Shown here: in pieces, positions 18,172-30,612 of the stretch
Layout: the number at the start of each line of letters is the position of its first letter
Position numbering within the stretch: position 1 is the stretch's first letter
Origin: Rhizobium sp. Q54
GTDB taxonomy: Bacteria > Pseudomonadota > Alphaproteobacteria > Rhizobiales > Aestuariivirgaceae
NCBI GenBank assembly: GCA_945889445.1
Contig: CAMDBX010000005.1
Coordinates: forward strand, 1-64,000
DNA: 64,000 nt
Reading direction: 5' to 3'
Notes under the pieces: generated by a model
The model's input: only the letters and a program-made list of their open reading frames with translations
Database searches by the model: none
Told to the model about the DNA's origin: nothing
Translations under genes and position numbers: made by a program

Positions 18172-19218
18172 ATGATAGAGACAGGGCAAGGTATCAGGCC
18201 AACCCGCAGTGCATTGCTTGATGTTCTGACCCGGAGAACCGCGCAGCGGCGGCCCATGTGGTTCATGCGCCAAGCAGGACGGTATCTGCCTGAGTATCGG
18301 GCGGTTCGCGAGAAGGCGGGGTCTTTCCTGGATCTTTGCTACAATCCTGATCTTGCCTCAGAGGTAACCATTCAGCCATTGAGGCGGTATGACCTCGACG
18401 CAGCGATCCTGTTTGCCGACATTTTGGTGGTCCCCCATGCCATGGGCTTGCCACTGAAGTTTGCGGAGGGCGAAGGCCCCATCTTGGGGACCGTGCGCAG
18501 CATGGAAGACTTGGAGCGGCTCAAGCCGGTGTCCGGTACATTCGAGGTGGCGCAAGTGTGCCGCACGGTTGGTCTGACGCGGGCACAGCTTCCGTCCCAT
18601 CAAGCACTTATCGGTTTCTGTGGAGCGCCGTGGACGGTTGCCAGCTACATGGTGGCTGGTGGCAGCTCAGATCGTGTCATGGCCAAGGTAGCGGCCTATC
18701 AACGGCAGCCTTGGTTCTGTGCGTTGATTGAGCGTTTGGTGACGGAATCTATTGATTATCTGAGTGCGCAGGCCGAGGCCGGGGCACAAGTGGTTCAGAT
18801 CTTTGACTCCTGGGCAGGGGATCTGGTGGGAACCGAACTGGAGGATTTCGTGATGAGGCCACTTGCTGCGATTGTGGCGGGCGTGAAGGCTCGTCACCCT
18901 GATTTACCGGTGATCGTTTTTGCCCGTGGGGTTGGCATCGCGCAACGCAGGGCTGCTGTGATTCCGGGCGCCAATGCCGTTGGTGTCGAGACGGAATTTG
19001 AATTGGCGGACCTCCCCAAGGATGTTGTGGTTCAGGGCAACCTGGATCCGGTGGCCTTGCTCGCGGGGAAAGATGTGGTTGCCGCGGAAGTTCAGCGGAT
19101 TTGCACGTCGGTTGATCGCCAGCGGCATGTTTTCAACCTTGGTCACGGTATCAGGCTAGGAACTGATCCTGAGGTTGTAGGATCTGTGGTTGATGCCGTC
19201 CGGCGACATGATGGGTGA
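18172..19218 (+). CDS. hemE: Uroporphyrinogen decarboxylase
   Basis: Decarboxylates uroporphyrinogen III to coproporphyrinogen III in heme synthesis. It has 348 residues from the ATG at 18172 (MIETGQGIRPTRSALLDVL). The family signature PMWFMRQAGRYLPEYR and the second signature FCGAPWTVASYM are visible. The frame stays open upstream to 18067, but the extra 35 codons contain a DnaA-box-like site and are not conserved-looking. Its 3' end overlaps hemJ by 11 nt. Confidence 0.95.
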   Translation: MIETGQGIRPTRSALLDVLTRRTAQRRPMWFMRQAGRYLPEYRAVREKAGSFLDLCYNPDLASEVTIQPLRRYDLDAAILFADILVVPHAMGLPLKFAEGEGPILGTVRSMEDLERLKPVSGTFEVAQVCRTVGLTRAQLPSHQALIGFCGAPWTVASYMVAGGSSDRVMAKVAAYQRQPWFCALIERLVTESIDYLSAQAEAGAQVVQIFDSWAGDLVGTELEDFVMRPLAAIVAGVKARHPDLPVIVFARGVGIAQRRAAVIPGANAVGVETEFELADLPKDVVVQGNLDPVALLAGKDVVAAEVQRICTSVDRQRHVFNLGHGIRLGTDPEVVGSVVDAVRRHDG

Positions 19219-19648
19219 CGCATACGGCTGGTTGAAGGTTGTTCATATTCTGGCCATCATCTCTTGGATGGCGGGGCTTTTTTACCTGCCCCGACTCTTT
19301 GTTTATCATGTTGAAAATAAAAAGAAAATAGAGTTAACTCAGGTTTTCAAGGTCATGGAGGGGCGGCTGCTCCGCGCCATCATGCGACCTGCTGCTGCGG
19401 TCTCCGTGGTGGCTGGTGCGCTGCTGATACATGTGGGCCGGTGGGATCAGTCGATGCCAATCTGGCTTTGGCTCAAGCTTTTGCTGGTGCTTGGGATGGT
19501 GGCTTTTCATGGGTTGCTGGAACGCCATGCGGTCAGCCTTCGGGAGGACCGTGAAACCAAGGATGGGCGGTATTTTCGTGTTATCAACGAGGTTCCGACG
19601 GTCCTGCTGATCGGAATCGTGATTTTGGTGATTATCAAGCCGTTCTGA
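19208..19648 (+). CDS. hemJ: Protoporphyrinogen oxidase HemJ
   Basis: A 146-residue four-helix membrane protein. YGWLKVVHILAIISWMAGLF carries the conserved His near the N-terminus, and the family motif LPRLFVYH follows. HemJ oxidises protoporphyrinogen IX in most alphaproteobacteria that lack HemG/HemY. Translational overlap with hemE supports a heme role. Start codons at 19208 or 19211 are equally plausible. Confidence 0.92.
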   Translation: MMGDAYGWLKVVHILAIISWMAGLFYLPRLFVYHVENKKKIELTQVFKVMEGRLLRAIMRPAAAVSVVAGALLIHVGRWDQSMPIWLWLKLLLVLGMVAFHGLLERHAVSLREDRETKDGRYFRVINEVPTVLLIGIVILVIIKPF

Positions 19649-19772
19649 GTTTGTTGTTGGCTGAAGTGCTGGGAGCGGCTATATTGTCTCTGCTTCGCAT
19701 CGCCTCCGGCTTGATGCGCCCCCGCCTCAACGTTCCCGCTGCTGTGCCGGAACTCCCCATAGTGAAAAGATC

Positions 19773-21056
<1,284 letters not shown>

Positions 21057-21089
21057 TCAGGCGCCCGCGTCGTTCGATTCGAGGTCGAA

Positions 21090-22415
21090 ATGACGGCCAA
21101 AGACACGATTTTCGCCTTGTCCTCCGGGGCCGGGCGCTCCGCCGTCTCAGTGATCCGCGTCTCCGGACCTGATTGCGGTTCCCTTCTTTGCAGCCTGATT
21201 GGCAAGATGCCGCGGCCGAGAGAGCTCGCCCTTCGGTTGGTGCGACACCCCCGCACTGGCGAGCAGCTCGACAAGGCGCTCGCGGTATGGCTGCCTGCTC
21301 CCGGATCCTTCACCGGTGAGGACTGTGCGGAACTGCATCTCCATGGCAGTATGGCGGTCGTCAGTGCCGTGATGGCGGCCATGAGTGATCATCCATCTGT
21401 TCGCCCGGCGGAAGCGGGTGAATTCACCCAGCGAGCCTTCCTCAACGGAAAGATGGATCTTGTAGAGGCCGAGGGCCTGGCTGACCTTCTGGAAGCCCGC
21501 ACGGCCGCGCAGCGACGGCAGGCCCTGCGGCAAATGTCAGGCACGCCCAGTTTCACCTTCGATGATTGGCGCCAGCAATTGCTGCTCATCCGTGCCGATA
21601 TCGAGGCCGTTGTCGATTTCGCAGACGAACCTGGCGTGGCAGAGGAGGCTGCAGCTGGCATAGATGCCCGCATCCACGATTTGTTGACGCATATGACCAC
21701 CGCCGTGGAACGTGCCGCGGTAGGCGAAGCGGTGCGAGGAGGAGTCAATGTGGTTCTTGCCGGGCTTCCGAATACCGGCAAATCGAGCTTGCTCAATGCG
21801 CTTGCGCGCCGGGATGCGGCAATCGTCTCCGATGTTCCCGGCACGACCCGGGACACGATCGAGGTGTCTCTCGACATCAGGGGTATTCCAGTGATCCTGA
21901 CCGACACTGCCGGCCTGCGCGAACGTGTTTCCGACCAGGTGGAGCGCGAGGGGGTTCGTCGGTCCGAACTTCGGATCAGGAATGCGGACATACTCGTCTG
22001 GGTGTGGTCCAGCGATGTTCCTGGCAGTGCTACCCCGGCTGGGGATCCCAGCCTTGTTGTTCAGAACAAGTGCGACTTGGAATCGGGACTCCTACGAAAC
22101 GAAAACCCACACATCGTTTCTCTCTCCACCCGCTCCGGGGATGGAATTCAGGAATTTATCGAGCGATTATCGACATTACTGCAGTTACGTTTCGGTGACG
22201 TAGAGTCATCGTTGCTGGTAAGTGCCCGGCAGATTGCGGCGGTTCACAATTCGATTCGGTTACTCAACGAGGCGCTGACGGTGTCACCGCAGGCTCTGGA
22301 GCTCAAGGCTGAGGAGATTCGCCTCGCGTCTGAGGAAGTCGGGAGGCTGACAGGCAAGGTGGGGGTTGAAGAGTGGCTTGGAGCGATCTTCAGCCGCTTC
22401 TGCATCGGAAAGTGA
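21090..22415 (+). CDS. mnmE: tRNA modification GTPase MnmE (TrmE)
   Basis: With MnmG forms the enzyme that places cmnm5 groups on U34 of certain tRNAs. It has 441 residues. The N-terminal folate-binding domain includes TIFALSSGAGRSAVSVIRVSG. The inserted G domain has P-loop GLPNTGKSSLLN (about residue 227) and the DTAGLRE switch. The C-terminus ends in FSRFCIGK, matching the catalytic C-x-G-K tail. It is followed by a parS site and mnmG. Confidence 0.97.
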   Translation: MTAKDTIFALSSGAGRSAVSVIRVSGPDCGSLLCSLIGKMPRPRELALRLVRHPRTGEQLDKALAVWLPAPGSFTGEDCAELHLHGSMAVVSAVMAAMSDHPSVRPAEAGEFTQRAFLNGKMDLVEAEGLADLLEARTAAQRRQALRQMSGTPSFTFDDWRQQLLLIRADIEAVVDFADEPGVAEEAAAGIDARIHDLLTHMTTAVERAAVGEAVRGGVNVVLAGLPNTGKSSLLNALARRDAAIVSDVPGTTRDTIEVSLDIRGIPVILTDTAGLRERVSDQVEREGVRRSELRIRNADILVWVWSSDVPGSATPAGDPSLVVQNKCDLESGLLRNENPHIVSLSTRSGDGIQEFIERLSTLLQLRFGDVESSLLVSARQIAAVHNSIRLLNEALTVSPQALELKAEEIRLASEEVGRLTGKVGVEEWLGAIFSRFCIGK

Positions 22416-22418
22416 CCG

Positions 22419-22434
22419 TGTTTCACGTGAAACG
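22419..22434 (+). promoter_or_regulatory. parS centromere site
   Basis: TGTTTCACGTGAAACG contains the full 14-bp palindrome GTTTCACGTGAAAC, the ParB-binding parS core. It lies in the 65-nt gap between mnmE and mnmG, about 3.5 kb from parB and 4.3 kb from the probable origin. Confidence 0.95.
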
Positions 22435-22480
22435 CTGACGTGTTTTGACCTGTTGATGCGCTTGGCGTAGAGAAGCGCGC

Positions 22481-24346
22481 ATGGACACCCATTTTGATGT
22501 CATTGTCATTGGTGGCGGCCATGCCGGCACCGAAGCTGCTGCAGCGGCTGCCCGCCTCGGCGCACGCACCGCGCTTCTCACTCACCGCGCTGAAACAATT
22601 GGCGAAATGTCGTGCAATCCAGCCATCGGCGGGCTTGGCAAAGGCCATCTGGTGCGGGAGATCGATGCGCTGGATGGTTTGATGGGCCGAGTGGTTGACC
22701 GGGCTGGAATTCAGTTCCGGCTGCTGAACCGCTCCAAGGGCCCTGCTGTTCGCGGCCCGCGCGCGCAAGCAGATCGCAAGCTGTATCGCCAGGCCATGCA
22801 GGCTGTAATTTCGGCTCAACCAAACCTGACGGTCATTTCCGGGGCCGCGCATGGCTTTCGACTCCGCGATGGCAGGCTGACGGGCGTTACTTGCGAGGAT
22901 GGCCGAGAATTCAGCTGCTCCACTGTTGTTCTCACCACGGGCACCTTTCTGAATGGCCTGATTCATATCGGCGATCGACGGATCCCCGCTGGGCGCCACG
23001 GAGAGCCGCCCAGCAGAGGATTTTCCGAGCAGCTGAAGGGTTTCGGGCTCAGAATGGGCCGGCTGAAGACAGGTACGCCCGCCCGCCTGGACGGACGCAC
23101 CATTGACTGGAGCCGGCTTGAAGAACAGAAGGGTGATGCAGAGCCAGTTCCCTTCTCTTTCTTGACCCGGCGGATCGAGACGCCTCAGATCTCTTGCCAT
23201 ATCACGGCGACCACGGCCGAAGGCCACCGCCTGATACGAGATAACATGCACCGTTCACCCCTTTACTCCGGTCAAATCGAAGGGGTAGGGCCACGCTATT
23301 GTCCGTCCATCGAAGACAAGGTGCAGCGCTTCCGCGACAAGGACAGCCATCAGGTCTTCCTTGAGCCGGAAGGGCTTGACGACGACACCGTCTATCCAAA
23401 CGGCATTTCCACATCGCTCCCTGAAGATGTCCAGCAAGGCTTCATCCGAAGCATGCCGGGGCTCGAAAACGTCACTGTCAAGCGCTGGGGTTACGCCATT
23501 GAGTATGACTACGTCGACCCACGTGAATTGACGGCGTCCCTTGAGGTCAAGAAGATCCCAGGTCTGTTGCTGGCAGGTCAAATAAATGGCACCACCGGTT
23601 ATGAGGAAGCTGCCGCGCAGGGATTGGTGGCAGGGGCAAACGCGGCGCGACAGGCGGCCGGGCTGCAGCCCCTGATCATTGATCGATCCCAAGCCTATAT
23701 CGGCGTTATGATTGATGATTTGGTCACGCGCGGAGTTGCCGAGCCCTACCGTATGTTTACATCTCGTGCTGAGTATCGGCTCTCACTGCGTGCCGACAAT
23801 GCTGATCTCCGGCTGACGCCCTGGGGGCTTGAGGTTGGCTTGGTGGGGCGGGAGCGCCAAATCCAGTTCGCAACCCGTGAGGCCGCGATACGGGACGGAC
23901 TGGACATGGCGTATTCACTCACCATGACGTCTGGCGAAGCTGCCCGCAGGGGCTTGAAAGTCAATCAGGACGGCCTGCGGCGAACCGCCCTCGACTTGAT
24001 CGGCATGCCGGATATCGGTTGGGGGGGCGTCGTGGCGCTTTGGCCTCAACTGGCTGGACTTCGGGCGGATGTCGTCGAAGCGCTTGAGGCGGAAGCCCTT
24101 TATTCCGGCTATCTGCAGCGCCAGGAGTCAGACATTGCCGCACTCCGGCGGGAGGAAAAAATGGCCCTACCGGGAGGGCTCGATTACACCGCCATGCCCA
24201 GCCTGTCGGCGGAACTGCGCCAAAAACTAATGGCCGTGCAGCCGGCAACCCTTGGGCAGGCGGCCCGGATCGATGGCATGACACCAGCAGCCCTTGCTGT
24301 CATTCTTGGTCATGTGAAGCGCAGAAATCGGCAGAACGCCGCATGA
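22481..24346 (+). CDS. mnmG: tRNA uridine-5-carboxymethylaminomethyl enzyme MnmG (GidA)
   Basis: FAD-dependent partner of MnmE in wobble-uridine modification. It has 621 residues. The N-terminal dinucleotide-binding motif is [19 protein letters not shown], the GidA signature [13 protein letters not shown] is near residue 200, and [20 protein letters not shown] near residue 368. The C-terminal helical MnmE-contact domain is intact. It is followed by rsmG in a 4-nt overlap. Confidence 0.97.
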   Translation: MDTHFDVIVIGGGHAGTEAAAAAARLGARTALLTHRAETIGEMSCNPAIGGLGKGHLVREIDALDGLMGRVVDRAGIQFRLLNRSKGPAVRGPRAQADRKLYRQAMQAVISAQPNLTVISGAAHGFRLRDGRLTGVTCEDGREFSCSTVVLTTGTFLNGLIHIGDRRIPAGRHGEPPSRGFSEQLKGFGLRMGRLKTGTPARLDGRTIDWSRLEEQKGDAEPVPFSFLTRRIETPQISCHITATTAEGHRLIRDNMHRSPLYSGQIEGVGPRYCPSIEDKVQRFRDKDSHQVFLEPEGLDDDTVYPNGISTSLPEDVQQGFIRSMPGLENVTVKRWGYAIEYDYVDPRELTASLEVKKIPGLLLAGQINGTTGYEEAAAQGLVAGANAARQAAGLQPLIIDRSQAYIGVMIDDLVTRGVAEPYRMFTSRAEYRLSLRADNADLRLTPWGLEVGLVGRERQIQFATREAAIRDGLDMAYSLTMTSGEAARRGLKVNQDGLRRTALDLIGMPDIGWGGVVALWPQLAGLRADVVEALEAEALYSGYLQRQESDIAALRREEKMALPGGLDYTAMPSLSAELRQKLMAVQPATLGQAARIDGMTPAALAVILGHVKRRNRQNAA

Positions 24347-24969
24347 CACCGCCCGGGGCTATCGAGTTACTCGATCGATACAATGTTTCACGTGAGTCAC
24401 GGCAGAAGATCGAGACATATGTGAAGCTGCTGCTGACCTGGCAGCAACGCATCAACCTGATTGGTCCGGCGACCGTTGCCTCCCTCTGGGACCGGCACAT
24501 CTGCGACTCGCTACAACTTTTGCCGCTCATGCCCAAAGATATTCGCGCCATTGCCGAGTTGGGCTCGGGTGCTGGCATTCCCGGCCTGGTTCTCGCCATG
24601 GCGTCAGGCCTTCAGGCACATCTCTACGAAAGCAATGGAAAGAAGGCCGCCTTTCTTCGCGAGGCAGCCCGCCAAACCGGCACTGAGGCGACCGTTCACA
24701 ATGTCCGCCTGGAGACATTGTCGGCGAAGACCGACCTCCCGAAAGTCCAGTGCGTGGTTGCGCGGGCGTTGGCTCCGCTGCCCCTGCTGCTCGATTATGC
24801 CGAGCCGTTTCTCGCCTCCGGCGCGCTTGGGCTGTTTCACAAGGGACAAGATGTAGACGCTGAATTGACCGAAGCCACAAAATACTGGAGAATAGGGTTG
24901 ACCACGCATGCGAGCCAGTGCGACTCGCGCGGCGTCATTCTTGAAATCCGAGAGGCCACCCGTGTCTGA
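24343..24969 (+). CDS. rsmG: 16S rRNA (guanine527-N7)-methyltransferase RsmG
   Basis: SAM-dependent methyltransferase of 16S rRNA G527, whose loss gives low-level streptomycin resistance in several bacteria. It has 208 residues, with SAM-binding motif [16 protein letters not shown] near residue 66 and the family segment [16 protein letters not shown] overlaps the mnmG stop, and its own 3' end overlaps the GTG start of parA by 8 nt. Confidence 0.94.
   Translation: MTPPGAIELLDRYNVSRESRQKIETYVKLLLTWQQRINLIGPATVASLWDRHICDSLQLLPLMPKDIRAIAELGSGAGIPGLVLAMASGLQAHLYESNGKKAAFLREAARQTGTEATVHNVRLETLSAKTDLPKVQCVVARALAPLPLLLDYAEPFLASGALGLFHKGQDVDAELTEATKYWRIGLTTHASQCDSRGVILEIREATRV
24384..24399 (+). promoter_or_regulatory. 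Degenerate parS-like site inside rsmG
   Basis: TGTTTCACGTGAGTCA keeps TGTTTCACGTGA of the parS consensus but diverges in the right arm. It lies in the first codons of rsmG and may be a weak ParB site. Confidence 0.5.
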
Positions 24970-25795
24970 TCACATCCCTGGCAGTTCACCTGCTCCGGCT
25001 CCGCGCATTCTTGCCGTTGCTAACCAGAAGGGCGGGGTGGGCAAGACCACGACGGCCATAAACCTCGGAACAGCACTCGCCGCCGTCGGCGAACGGGTCC
25101 TGATCGTCGATCTCGATCCGCAGGGCAATGCCAGCACGGGTCTCGGCGTACACCGTCGCCAGGGGCAGAAATCGACGTATCATGTTCTCATGGGCGAAGC
25201 GTCTCTCCGCAACGTGATCGTCGACTCCGGCATTCCCCGACTGCATTGCGCGCCATCCACGATGGATCTGCTCGGCGCCGAGCTTGAACTGGCCAACATT
25301 GACCGCAAGACCTACCGGCTCGCCGATGCCATCGCGCAGCTCTGCCGGGAGAACGATCCCGAGCGCAGCTACAGCTATGTTCTGGTCGACTGCCCACCGT
25401 CCCTGAACCTGCTGACCATCAACTCGCTTTCGGCTGCAGATGCGATCCTGGTGCCGCTGCAATGCGAATTCTTTGCCCTCGAGGGCCTGAGCCAGCTGAT
25501 CAAGACCGTTGAGCGCGTAAGGACCAATTTGAACCCTCGCCTCACCATCCAGGGCGTGGTGCTGACCATGTTCGACCGACGGAACAATCTTTCGGAGCAG
25601 GTAGCGGAAGACGTGCGCAGCGTGCTGGGCGACAAGGTTTACCAGACGGTCATACCGCGCAACGTACGCATTTCCGAGGCGCCATCCCACGGCAAGCCGG
25701 TGCTGCTCTACGACAATGCCTGTGTTGGTTCACAGGCCTATATTCGGTTGGCGTCGGAGATCATCCGGCGCGAACGCGAGTTGCGCGCAGCCTAG
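24962..25795 (+). CDS. parA: Chromosome partitioning ATPase ParA
   Basis: Walker-type ATPase that moves ParB-parS complexes and so segregates origins. It has 277 residues. The deviant Walker A is NQKGGVGKTTTAINLG, Walker A' is LIVDLDPQGNASTGLG and Walker B is VLVDCPPSLNLLT. The start is taken as GTG at 24962 (VSDHIPGSS), overlapping rsmG; the upstream extension belongs to rsmG in another frame. parB follows after 44 nt. Confidence 0.95.
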   Translation: MSDHIPGSSPAPAPRILAVANQKGGVGKTTTAINLGTALAAVGERVLIVDLDPQGNASTGLGVHRRQGQKSTYHVLMGEASLRNVIVDSGIPRLHCAPSTMDLLGAELELANIDRKTYRLADAIAQLCRENDPERSYSYVLVDCPPSLNLLTINSLSAADAILVPLQCEFFALEGLSQLIKTVERVRTNLNPRLTIQGVVLTMFDRRNNLSEQVAEDVRSVLGDKVYQTVIPRNVRISEAPSHGKPVLLYDNACVGSQAYIRLASEIIRRERELRAA

Positions 25796-25839
25796 ATTCG
25801 ATTCCGTAACGACCCGCGATTGGCAGAGTAGGACAAGAC

Positions 25840-26703
25840 ATGGACATGGGCAGCCCCCCCAAAAAGCGGCTTGGCCGCGGACTTGCCGCACTCATTGGTG
25901 AGGACACCAGCGAAGAAGCGGTGGTGCAGGATGTGCGCTCGCTTCGCCACATGCCCATCGATCTGTTGAAGGCAAGCCCCAACAATCCGCGCAAGAGCTT
26001 CGCCGAAGGCGACCTCGATGATCTGGCGAAGTCGATTCGGGAGAAGGGACTCCTGCAGCCGATCGTGGTGCGCCCCGTTGCCAATGGCGACTACGAAATC
26101 GTCGCCGGCGAGCGCCGCTGGCGCGCCGCGCAGCGGGCGGGCATCCATGACGTGCCTGTCCTCATTCGTGACCTGACCGATGGTGAAGCGCTGGAGATCG
26201 CGCTGATCGAAAACATCCAGCGATCTGACCTGAACGCGCTGGAAGAAGCACGCGCCTATGCCTTGCTGCTCGAGCAGTTCAGCTACACGCAGCAGCAACT
26301 TGCGGATTCGATTGGCAAGAGCCGGAGCCACATCGCCAATACCTTGCGCCTGATGAATCTGCCTGAGGCTGTGCGGGCCGAGATTGAGCAGGGCCGCCTG
26401 ACCGCGGGCCATGCGCGAGCTCTCGTTGCAACCGATTCGCCGGCGGAACTTGCCGCAAAGATCATCAAGCTTGGTCTCTCGGTGCGTGAGGCCGAGAACC
26501 TCGCCCGCGAAGCTGCGTCGCCACGGAAGCCCAGGGCGAAGCTTGAGAAGGATGCGGACACCCGCGCGCTCGAAAAGCTCGTCTCGGAGGCGATTGGCCT
26601 CAAGCTGGAAATCACCCACAAGGGCGATGGTAGCGGAACAATGCTGATCACCTACAAGACGCTCGACCAGCTCGAGGACGTCTGCCGCCGCCTGCAGAAG
26701 TGA
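25840..26703 (+). CDS. parB: Chromosome partitioning protein ParB
   Basis: CTP-dependent DNA clamp that loads at parS and spreads. It has 287 residues. The N-terminal ParA-stimulating basic stretch is [13 protein letters not shown], the ParB/Srx CTP-binding motif is [15 protein letters not shown], and the arginine-rich patch is [17 protein letters not shown]. The central HTH is [20 protein letters not shown] and the C-terminal dimerisation domain is complete. It converges on purH with a 3-nt gap. Confidence 0.96.
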   Translation: MDMGSPPKKRLGRGLAALIGEDTSEEAVVQDVRSLRHMPIDLLKASPNNPRKSFAEGDLDDLAKSIREKGLLQPIVVRPVANGDYEIVAGERRWRAAQRAGIHDVPVLIRDLTDGEALEIALIENIQRSDLNALEEARAYALLLEQFSYTQQQLADSIGKSRSHIANTLRLMNLPEAVRAEIEQGRLTAGHARALVATDSPAELAAKIIKLGLSVREAENLAREAASPRKPRAKLEKDADTRALEKLVSEAIGLKLEITHKGDGSGTMLITYKTLDQLEDVCRRLQK

Positions 26704-26706
26704 GCT

Positions 26707-28284
26707 TCAGTGCCGGAAGTGTCTGATGCCGGTGAACACCATGGCAAGGCCCTTCTCGTCGGCGGCACGAATGACCTCGTCGTCGTTCATGGAACCCCCT
26801 GGTTGAATGACGGCCGTGGCACCCGCTTCGGCAGCCTGCAGCAGGCCGTCGGGGAATGGGAAGAATGCATCCGAGGCAACAACCGAGCCCAGGATCGAGG
26901 GGCGTTCCAGACCGGCCTCGCGTGACACATCCTCATTCTTGCGTGCCGCGATGCGGGCCGAATCAACACGCGACATCTGGCCGGCGCCGATGCCAACCGT
27001 GGCACCCTCCCTGGCATAGACGATGGCGTTGGACTTCACGTGTTTGGCAACGCGAAAGGCAAACCGCAGGTCGTTGAGTTCGGAGGCGGTTGGCTGGCGC
27101 TTCGTCACGACCTTCAGATCCATCGCATCGACGGACATGATGTCACGCGTTTGCACCAGGAGTCCACCGCCAACAGATTTCACGGAGAGACCGGACCCCG
27201 AGATGGGGCGCCCTTCCAGGAGAAGCAAGCGTAGGTTTTTTTTCCTTGCCACAATCTCGATCGCTTTTTCATCCACATACGGAGCAATAATTACCTCTGT
27301 GAACAGCTCGGTGATCACGGCAGCTGTCGCCGCGTCGAGAGGATCGCTCAAGGCGATGATGCCGCCGAAGGCGCTCACCGGGTCGCAGGCCAATGCCTTG
27401 CGGTAGGCCTCGACCAAGCTGGAGCCCACTGCAACACCGCAGGGATTGGCATGCTTCACGATCACGCACGTCGCCTGGGATCCACCCGTGAACTCACTCA
27501 GGCATTCAAGGGCTGCGTCGGTGTCGTTGATGTTGTTGTAGGAGAGTTCCTTTCCCTGCAGCTGGCGCGCTGCAGCGATTCCAAACGCGCGTCCGGGCGA
27601 GGCATAGAAGGCCGCCGTCTGATGCGGGTTCTCGCCATAGCGAAGCCCCTGCAACTTGGCACCACCCGTTGCGAAATAACCGCCTAGTGGATCGCTCGAC
27701 TGGCCGCCAAACCACTGGCTGATTGCCGCATCATAGCTCGCCGTTCGCGCAAAGGCCTTGGCAGCGAGATTCCGACGCGTTGCCAGTGTGGTCGTCCTCC
27801 CAGCGGCAAGTTCTGCGGCCACAACATCATAGTCAGCCGGATCAACGATCACCGTGACATCGCCATGATTCTTCGCTGCGGCACGGATCATCGCGGGACC
27901 ACCGACATCGATGTTCTCCACGGTATCCTCCCATGACGCCCCACCCGCCACCGTCGCCTCGAAGGGATAGAGGTTGACTACGAGCAGGCCGATGGGACGG
28001 ATGCCGTGGCTTGACATGGCCGCGGTGTGCTCGGCATTTGCCCGTACACCCAACAACCCACCGTGAATGGCCGGATGCAGCGTCTTGACCCGCCCATCCA
28101 TGATCTCCGGAAAGCCCGTGACGCTTGATACTTCAATGACGGGAAGCCCTGCCTCAGCCAGCGCCCTGGCCGTACCACCCGTCGACAGCAATTCGATACC
28201 CATGGAGACCAAACTCTGGGCAAAAGGTATGAGCCCGGTCTTGTCAGAAACGGAAAGTAGCGCGCGGCTAACGGGTTCGGTCAT
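26707..28284 (-). CDS. purH: AICAR transformylase/IMP cyclohydrolase
   Basis: Bifunctional enzyme for the last two steps of IMP synthesis. It has 525 residues from the ATG at 28284 ([18 protein letters not shown]). The MGS-like cyclohydrolase domain includes [13 protein letters not shown] and [16 protein letters not shown]. The transformylase domain includes [14 protein letters not shown] and the Lys-His catalytic motif [12 protein letters not shown]. The open frame extends 33 codons upstream but without family similarity. Confidence 0.96.
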   Translation of the reverse strand: MTEPVSRALLSVSDKTGLIPFAQSLVSMGIELLSTGGTARALAEAGLPVIEVSSVTGFPEIMDGRVKTLHPAIHGGLLGVRANAEHTAAMSSHGIRPIGLLVVNLYPFEATVAGGASWEDTVENIDVGGPAMIRAAAKNHGDVTVIVDPADYDVVAAELAAGRTTTLATRRNLAAKAFARTASYDAAISQWFGGQSSDPLGGYFATGGAKLQGLRYGENPHQTAAFYASPGRAFGIAAARQLQGKELSYNNINDTDAALECLSEFTGGSQATCVIVKHANPCGVAVGSSLVEAYRKALACDPVSAFGGIIALSDPLDAATAAVITELFTEVIIAPYVDEKAIEIVARKKNLRLLLLEGRPISGSGLSVKSVGGGLLVQTRDIMSVDAMDLKVVTKRQPTASELNDLRFAFRVAKHVKSNAIVYAREGATVGIGAGQMSRVDSARIAARKNEDVSREAGLERPSILGSVVASDAFFPFPDGLLQAAEAGATAVIQPGGSMNDDEVIRAADEKGLAMVFTGIRHFRH

Positions 28285-28345
28285 CGGAGCCTCGGAAGGG
28301 ATCTTGCCTGCCGACCGCATAGCACTTTCGACCGCTGGCACAAAC

Positions 28346-29659
28346 TCAGGCGCGACGACGCATGGCCACGGCAAAGAACCCATCTATGCCGTGGTGTGTT
28401 CCATAACTCATGCACGGGAGCGTCCGAATCCAGCCTTCAGGCTGCACAGCCCCCGCCGGCAACCAGGAGCCCTCTGCAGGAACGATCTCGAAATCAGGAT
28501 AATCGGCCAGAAAGCCGCGTGCCCGCATCTCCCCTTCCTCCGGCTCGAGCGAGCAGGTGCAGTAGACGAGCATGCCGCCGGGCTTCACCAACCCAGCGGC
28601 CTTGCGCAGTAACCGACGTTGAAGTCCAGCCAGCTCCCGAATTTGCGCCTCGTCCTTCAGGTATGGCAGTTCGGGATGGCGTCTGATCGTTCCCGTCGCG
28701 GAACATGGCGAATCCAGCAACACCGCATCCCACTCGCCCGAAAGGTCAGGGCCCAGCAGATCCCGCGCGACAAGTGTGGCGTCAAGGCCGGTCCGCCGCA
28801 AATTCTCCTGCACCCGGACGAGCCGTGCCTCGGACATATCCACCGCCGTAACCTGTGCGCCGGCTGCCGACAGCTGGAGCGTCTTCCCGCCCGGCGCGGC
28901 ACAGAGGTCGAGCACGGCATGCCCGCGCACATCGCCAAGCAGGCGCGCGGGAATGGTGGCGGCGGCATCCTGAACCCACCAAGCCCCCTCGGTGAAGCCA
29001 GCCAAGTCAGGCACAGCCTCATAACCCGATGCAAGACGAAGTTGGCCATTCGGCAACAGCGCTCCACCCAGAGCCTCGATCCACGGCGCCGCGTCAGTCT
29101 TGAAGGCGATGTCCAGTGCGGGGCGCTCGCCATTTGCCAACGCAATTTGCCGGGTGGTGTCCTGGCCGTAGGTCTTCACCCAGCGGTCCCACAGCCATGT
29201 TGGCGTGTTCAGCCGGGGGGCGTCGAGCCCTTCGAGCAGTGCGACCCCGCTATTCGACACCTTGCGCAGCACGGCATTGACCAAGCCGGAAAAATGCAAC
29301 GCGAAGCGATCCTCCTTTGCGGTTCTCACCGCAAGGTCAATCACCGCGTGCGGTGCCATCCCCAGAAACAGGAGTTGTGAAACGCCAAGAACCAAGATCT
29401 CACGCGTAACACCAGACTTCCGGGGCAGCGGCCGGTCAACGAGCTTCGCGAGGATGGCATCGATCTCGCCACCATGCCGAAAGGTGGTGAGAAGGAGTGT
29501 CAAAAGAAACGCACGATCCCGCGGCTCCAGAGCCTGCGCTTCCCGGCTCCCCGATACGACATCTTCAACCGTTAGCTTGCGGTCCAAACAAACACGCAGG
29601 AGCGTCGCGGCGAGCCGCCGAACGTCAAGCCCCTGCGTGTGGGAGACAGGGGCTGTCAT
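28346..29659 (-). CDS. rsmB: RsmB-like 16S rRNA m5C methyltransferase
   Basis: A 437-residue protein with an N-terminal NusB-like RNA-binding domain (residues ~10-140) and a C-terminal Fmu/Sun methyltransferase domain. The SAM site is [19 protein letters not shown]. The two catalytic cysteines lie in [15 protein letters not shown] and [13 protein letters not shown]. It is expected to methylate C967 of 16S rRNA. It overlaps the htpX stop by 4 nt and is followed by purH, a common rhizobial order. Confidence 0.92.
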   Translation of the reverse strand: MTAPVSHTQGLDVRRLAATLLRVCLDRKLTVEDVVSGSREAQALEPRDRAFLLTLLLTTFRHGGEIDAILAKLVDRPLPRKSGVTREILVLGVSQLLFLGMAPHAVIDLAVRTAKEDRFALHFSGLVNAVLRKVSNSGVALLEGLDAPRLNTPTWLWDRWVKTYGQDTTRQIALANGERPALDIAFKTDAAPWIEALGGALLPNGQLRLASGYEAVPDLAGFTEGAWWVQDAAATIPARLLGDVRGHAVLDLCAAPGGKTLQLSAAGAQVTAVDMSEARLVRVQENLRRTGLDATLVARDLLGPDLSGEWDAVLLDSPCSATGTIRRHPELPYLKDEAQIRELAGLQRRLLRKAAGLVKPGGMLVYCTCSLEPEEGEMRARGFLADYPDFEIVPAEGSWLPAGAVQPEGWIRTLPCMSYGTHHGIDGFFAVAMRRRA

Positions 29660-30570
29660 CCCCAGGGGCCTGACCGTTGGTGCTGGGCAGCCTCCCAGGG
29701 ACCAGCGTCAACGGCATCCGTCTCGCCCATCTCGGCAGCAATTCTCTGCAGTTCGGCAATACGCTTGCCGGGGTCCGGGTGGGTGGAGAACAAATTGTCC
29801 ATGCGCATGCCTGACAGCGGATTGATGATGAACATGTGGGCCGTGGCGGGATTTGCCTCCGCCGCGGGGTTGACGATCTGACGGGCGGCCCCGGAAATCT
29901 TGGCCAGCGCCGAGGCGAGCGCCATGGGCTGTCCGGAGATCTCGGCACCACCGCGGTCCGCGCCATACTCGCGCGTGCGGCTGATCGCCATCTGCACAAG
30001 CATGGCGGCGAGCGGAGCGAGAACGACCATCAGGATGATGCCGACAACCCCCAGCGGATTGTTGCGGTCGCGGTTGCCACCGAACAGCATGCCGAAATTG
30101 GCCAGCATGGAAATCGCACCGGCGATGGTCGCGGTCATGGTCATCACCAGCGTATCGCGGTTGCGCACATGCGCCAGTTCATGGGCCATCACCCCCGCGA
30201 TCTCGTCCGGGGTAAGCAGGCGCAGCAGGCCGGTGGTCGCGGCGACGGCGGCGTTCTCAGGATTGCGCCCCGTGGCAAAGGCATTGGGCTGCGGATTGTC
30301 CATGATGTAAACCTTGGGCATGGGCAGGCCGGCACGCTGCGAGAGGTCTTCGATCAACTGATAGAATTCCGGTGCTGTCTGCCGGTCCACCTGGCGGGCG
30401 CCATGCATGCGCAACACCATCTTGTCGGCGTTCCAGTAAGCGAAGACATTCATGCCCGCAGCCATCAGGAAGGCAATGAACATGCCCTGCTCGCGGCCAA
30501 GCAGATAGCCTACCGCAAGAAACAGGCCCATCAGGGCCGCCATCAGCAAACCGGTGCGCATGGTATTCAT
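29656..30570 (-). CDS. htpX: Membrane zinc metalloprotease HtpX
   Basis: M48-family quality-control protease of the inner membrane (304 residues). Two N-terminal membrane segments (~5-45) precede the zinc motif [12 protein letters not shown] (HExxH) near residue 132, followed by two more hydrophobic segments. The third zinc ligand Glu is in [14 protein letters not shown]. The ATG at 30570 ([14 protein letters not shown]) fits the family. It is translationally coupled to rsmB. Confidence 0.95.
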   Translation of the reverse strand: MNTMRTGLLMAALMGLFLAVGYLLGREQGMFIAFLMAAGMNVFAYWNADKMVLRMHGARQVDRQTAPEFYQLIEDLSQRAGLPMPKVYIMDNPQPNAFATGRNPENAAVAATTGLLRLLTPDEIAGVMAHELAHVRNRDTLVMTMTATIAGAISMLANFGMLFGGNRDRNNPLGVVGIILMVVLAPLAAMLVQMAISRTREYGADRGGAEISGQPMALASALAKISGAARQIVNPAAEANPATAHMFIINPLSGMRMDNLFSTHPDPGKRIAELQRIAAEMGETDAVDAGPWEAAQHQRSGPWG

Positions 30571-30612
30571 GCCGCCAACTCCTCCTTGCCAAACGACTTG
30601 GCCGACCCTCAT

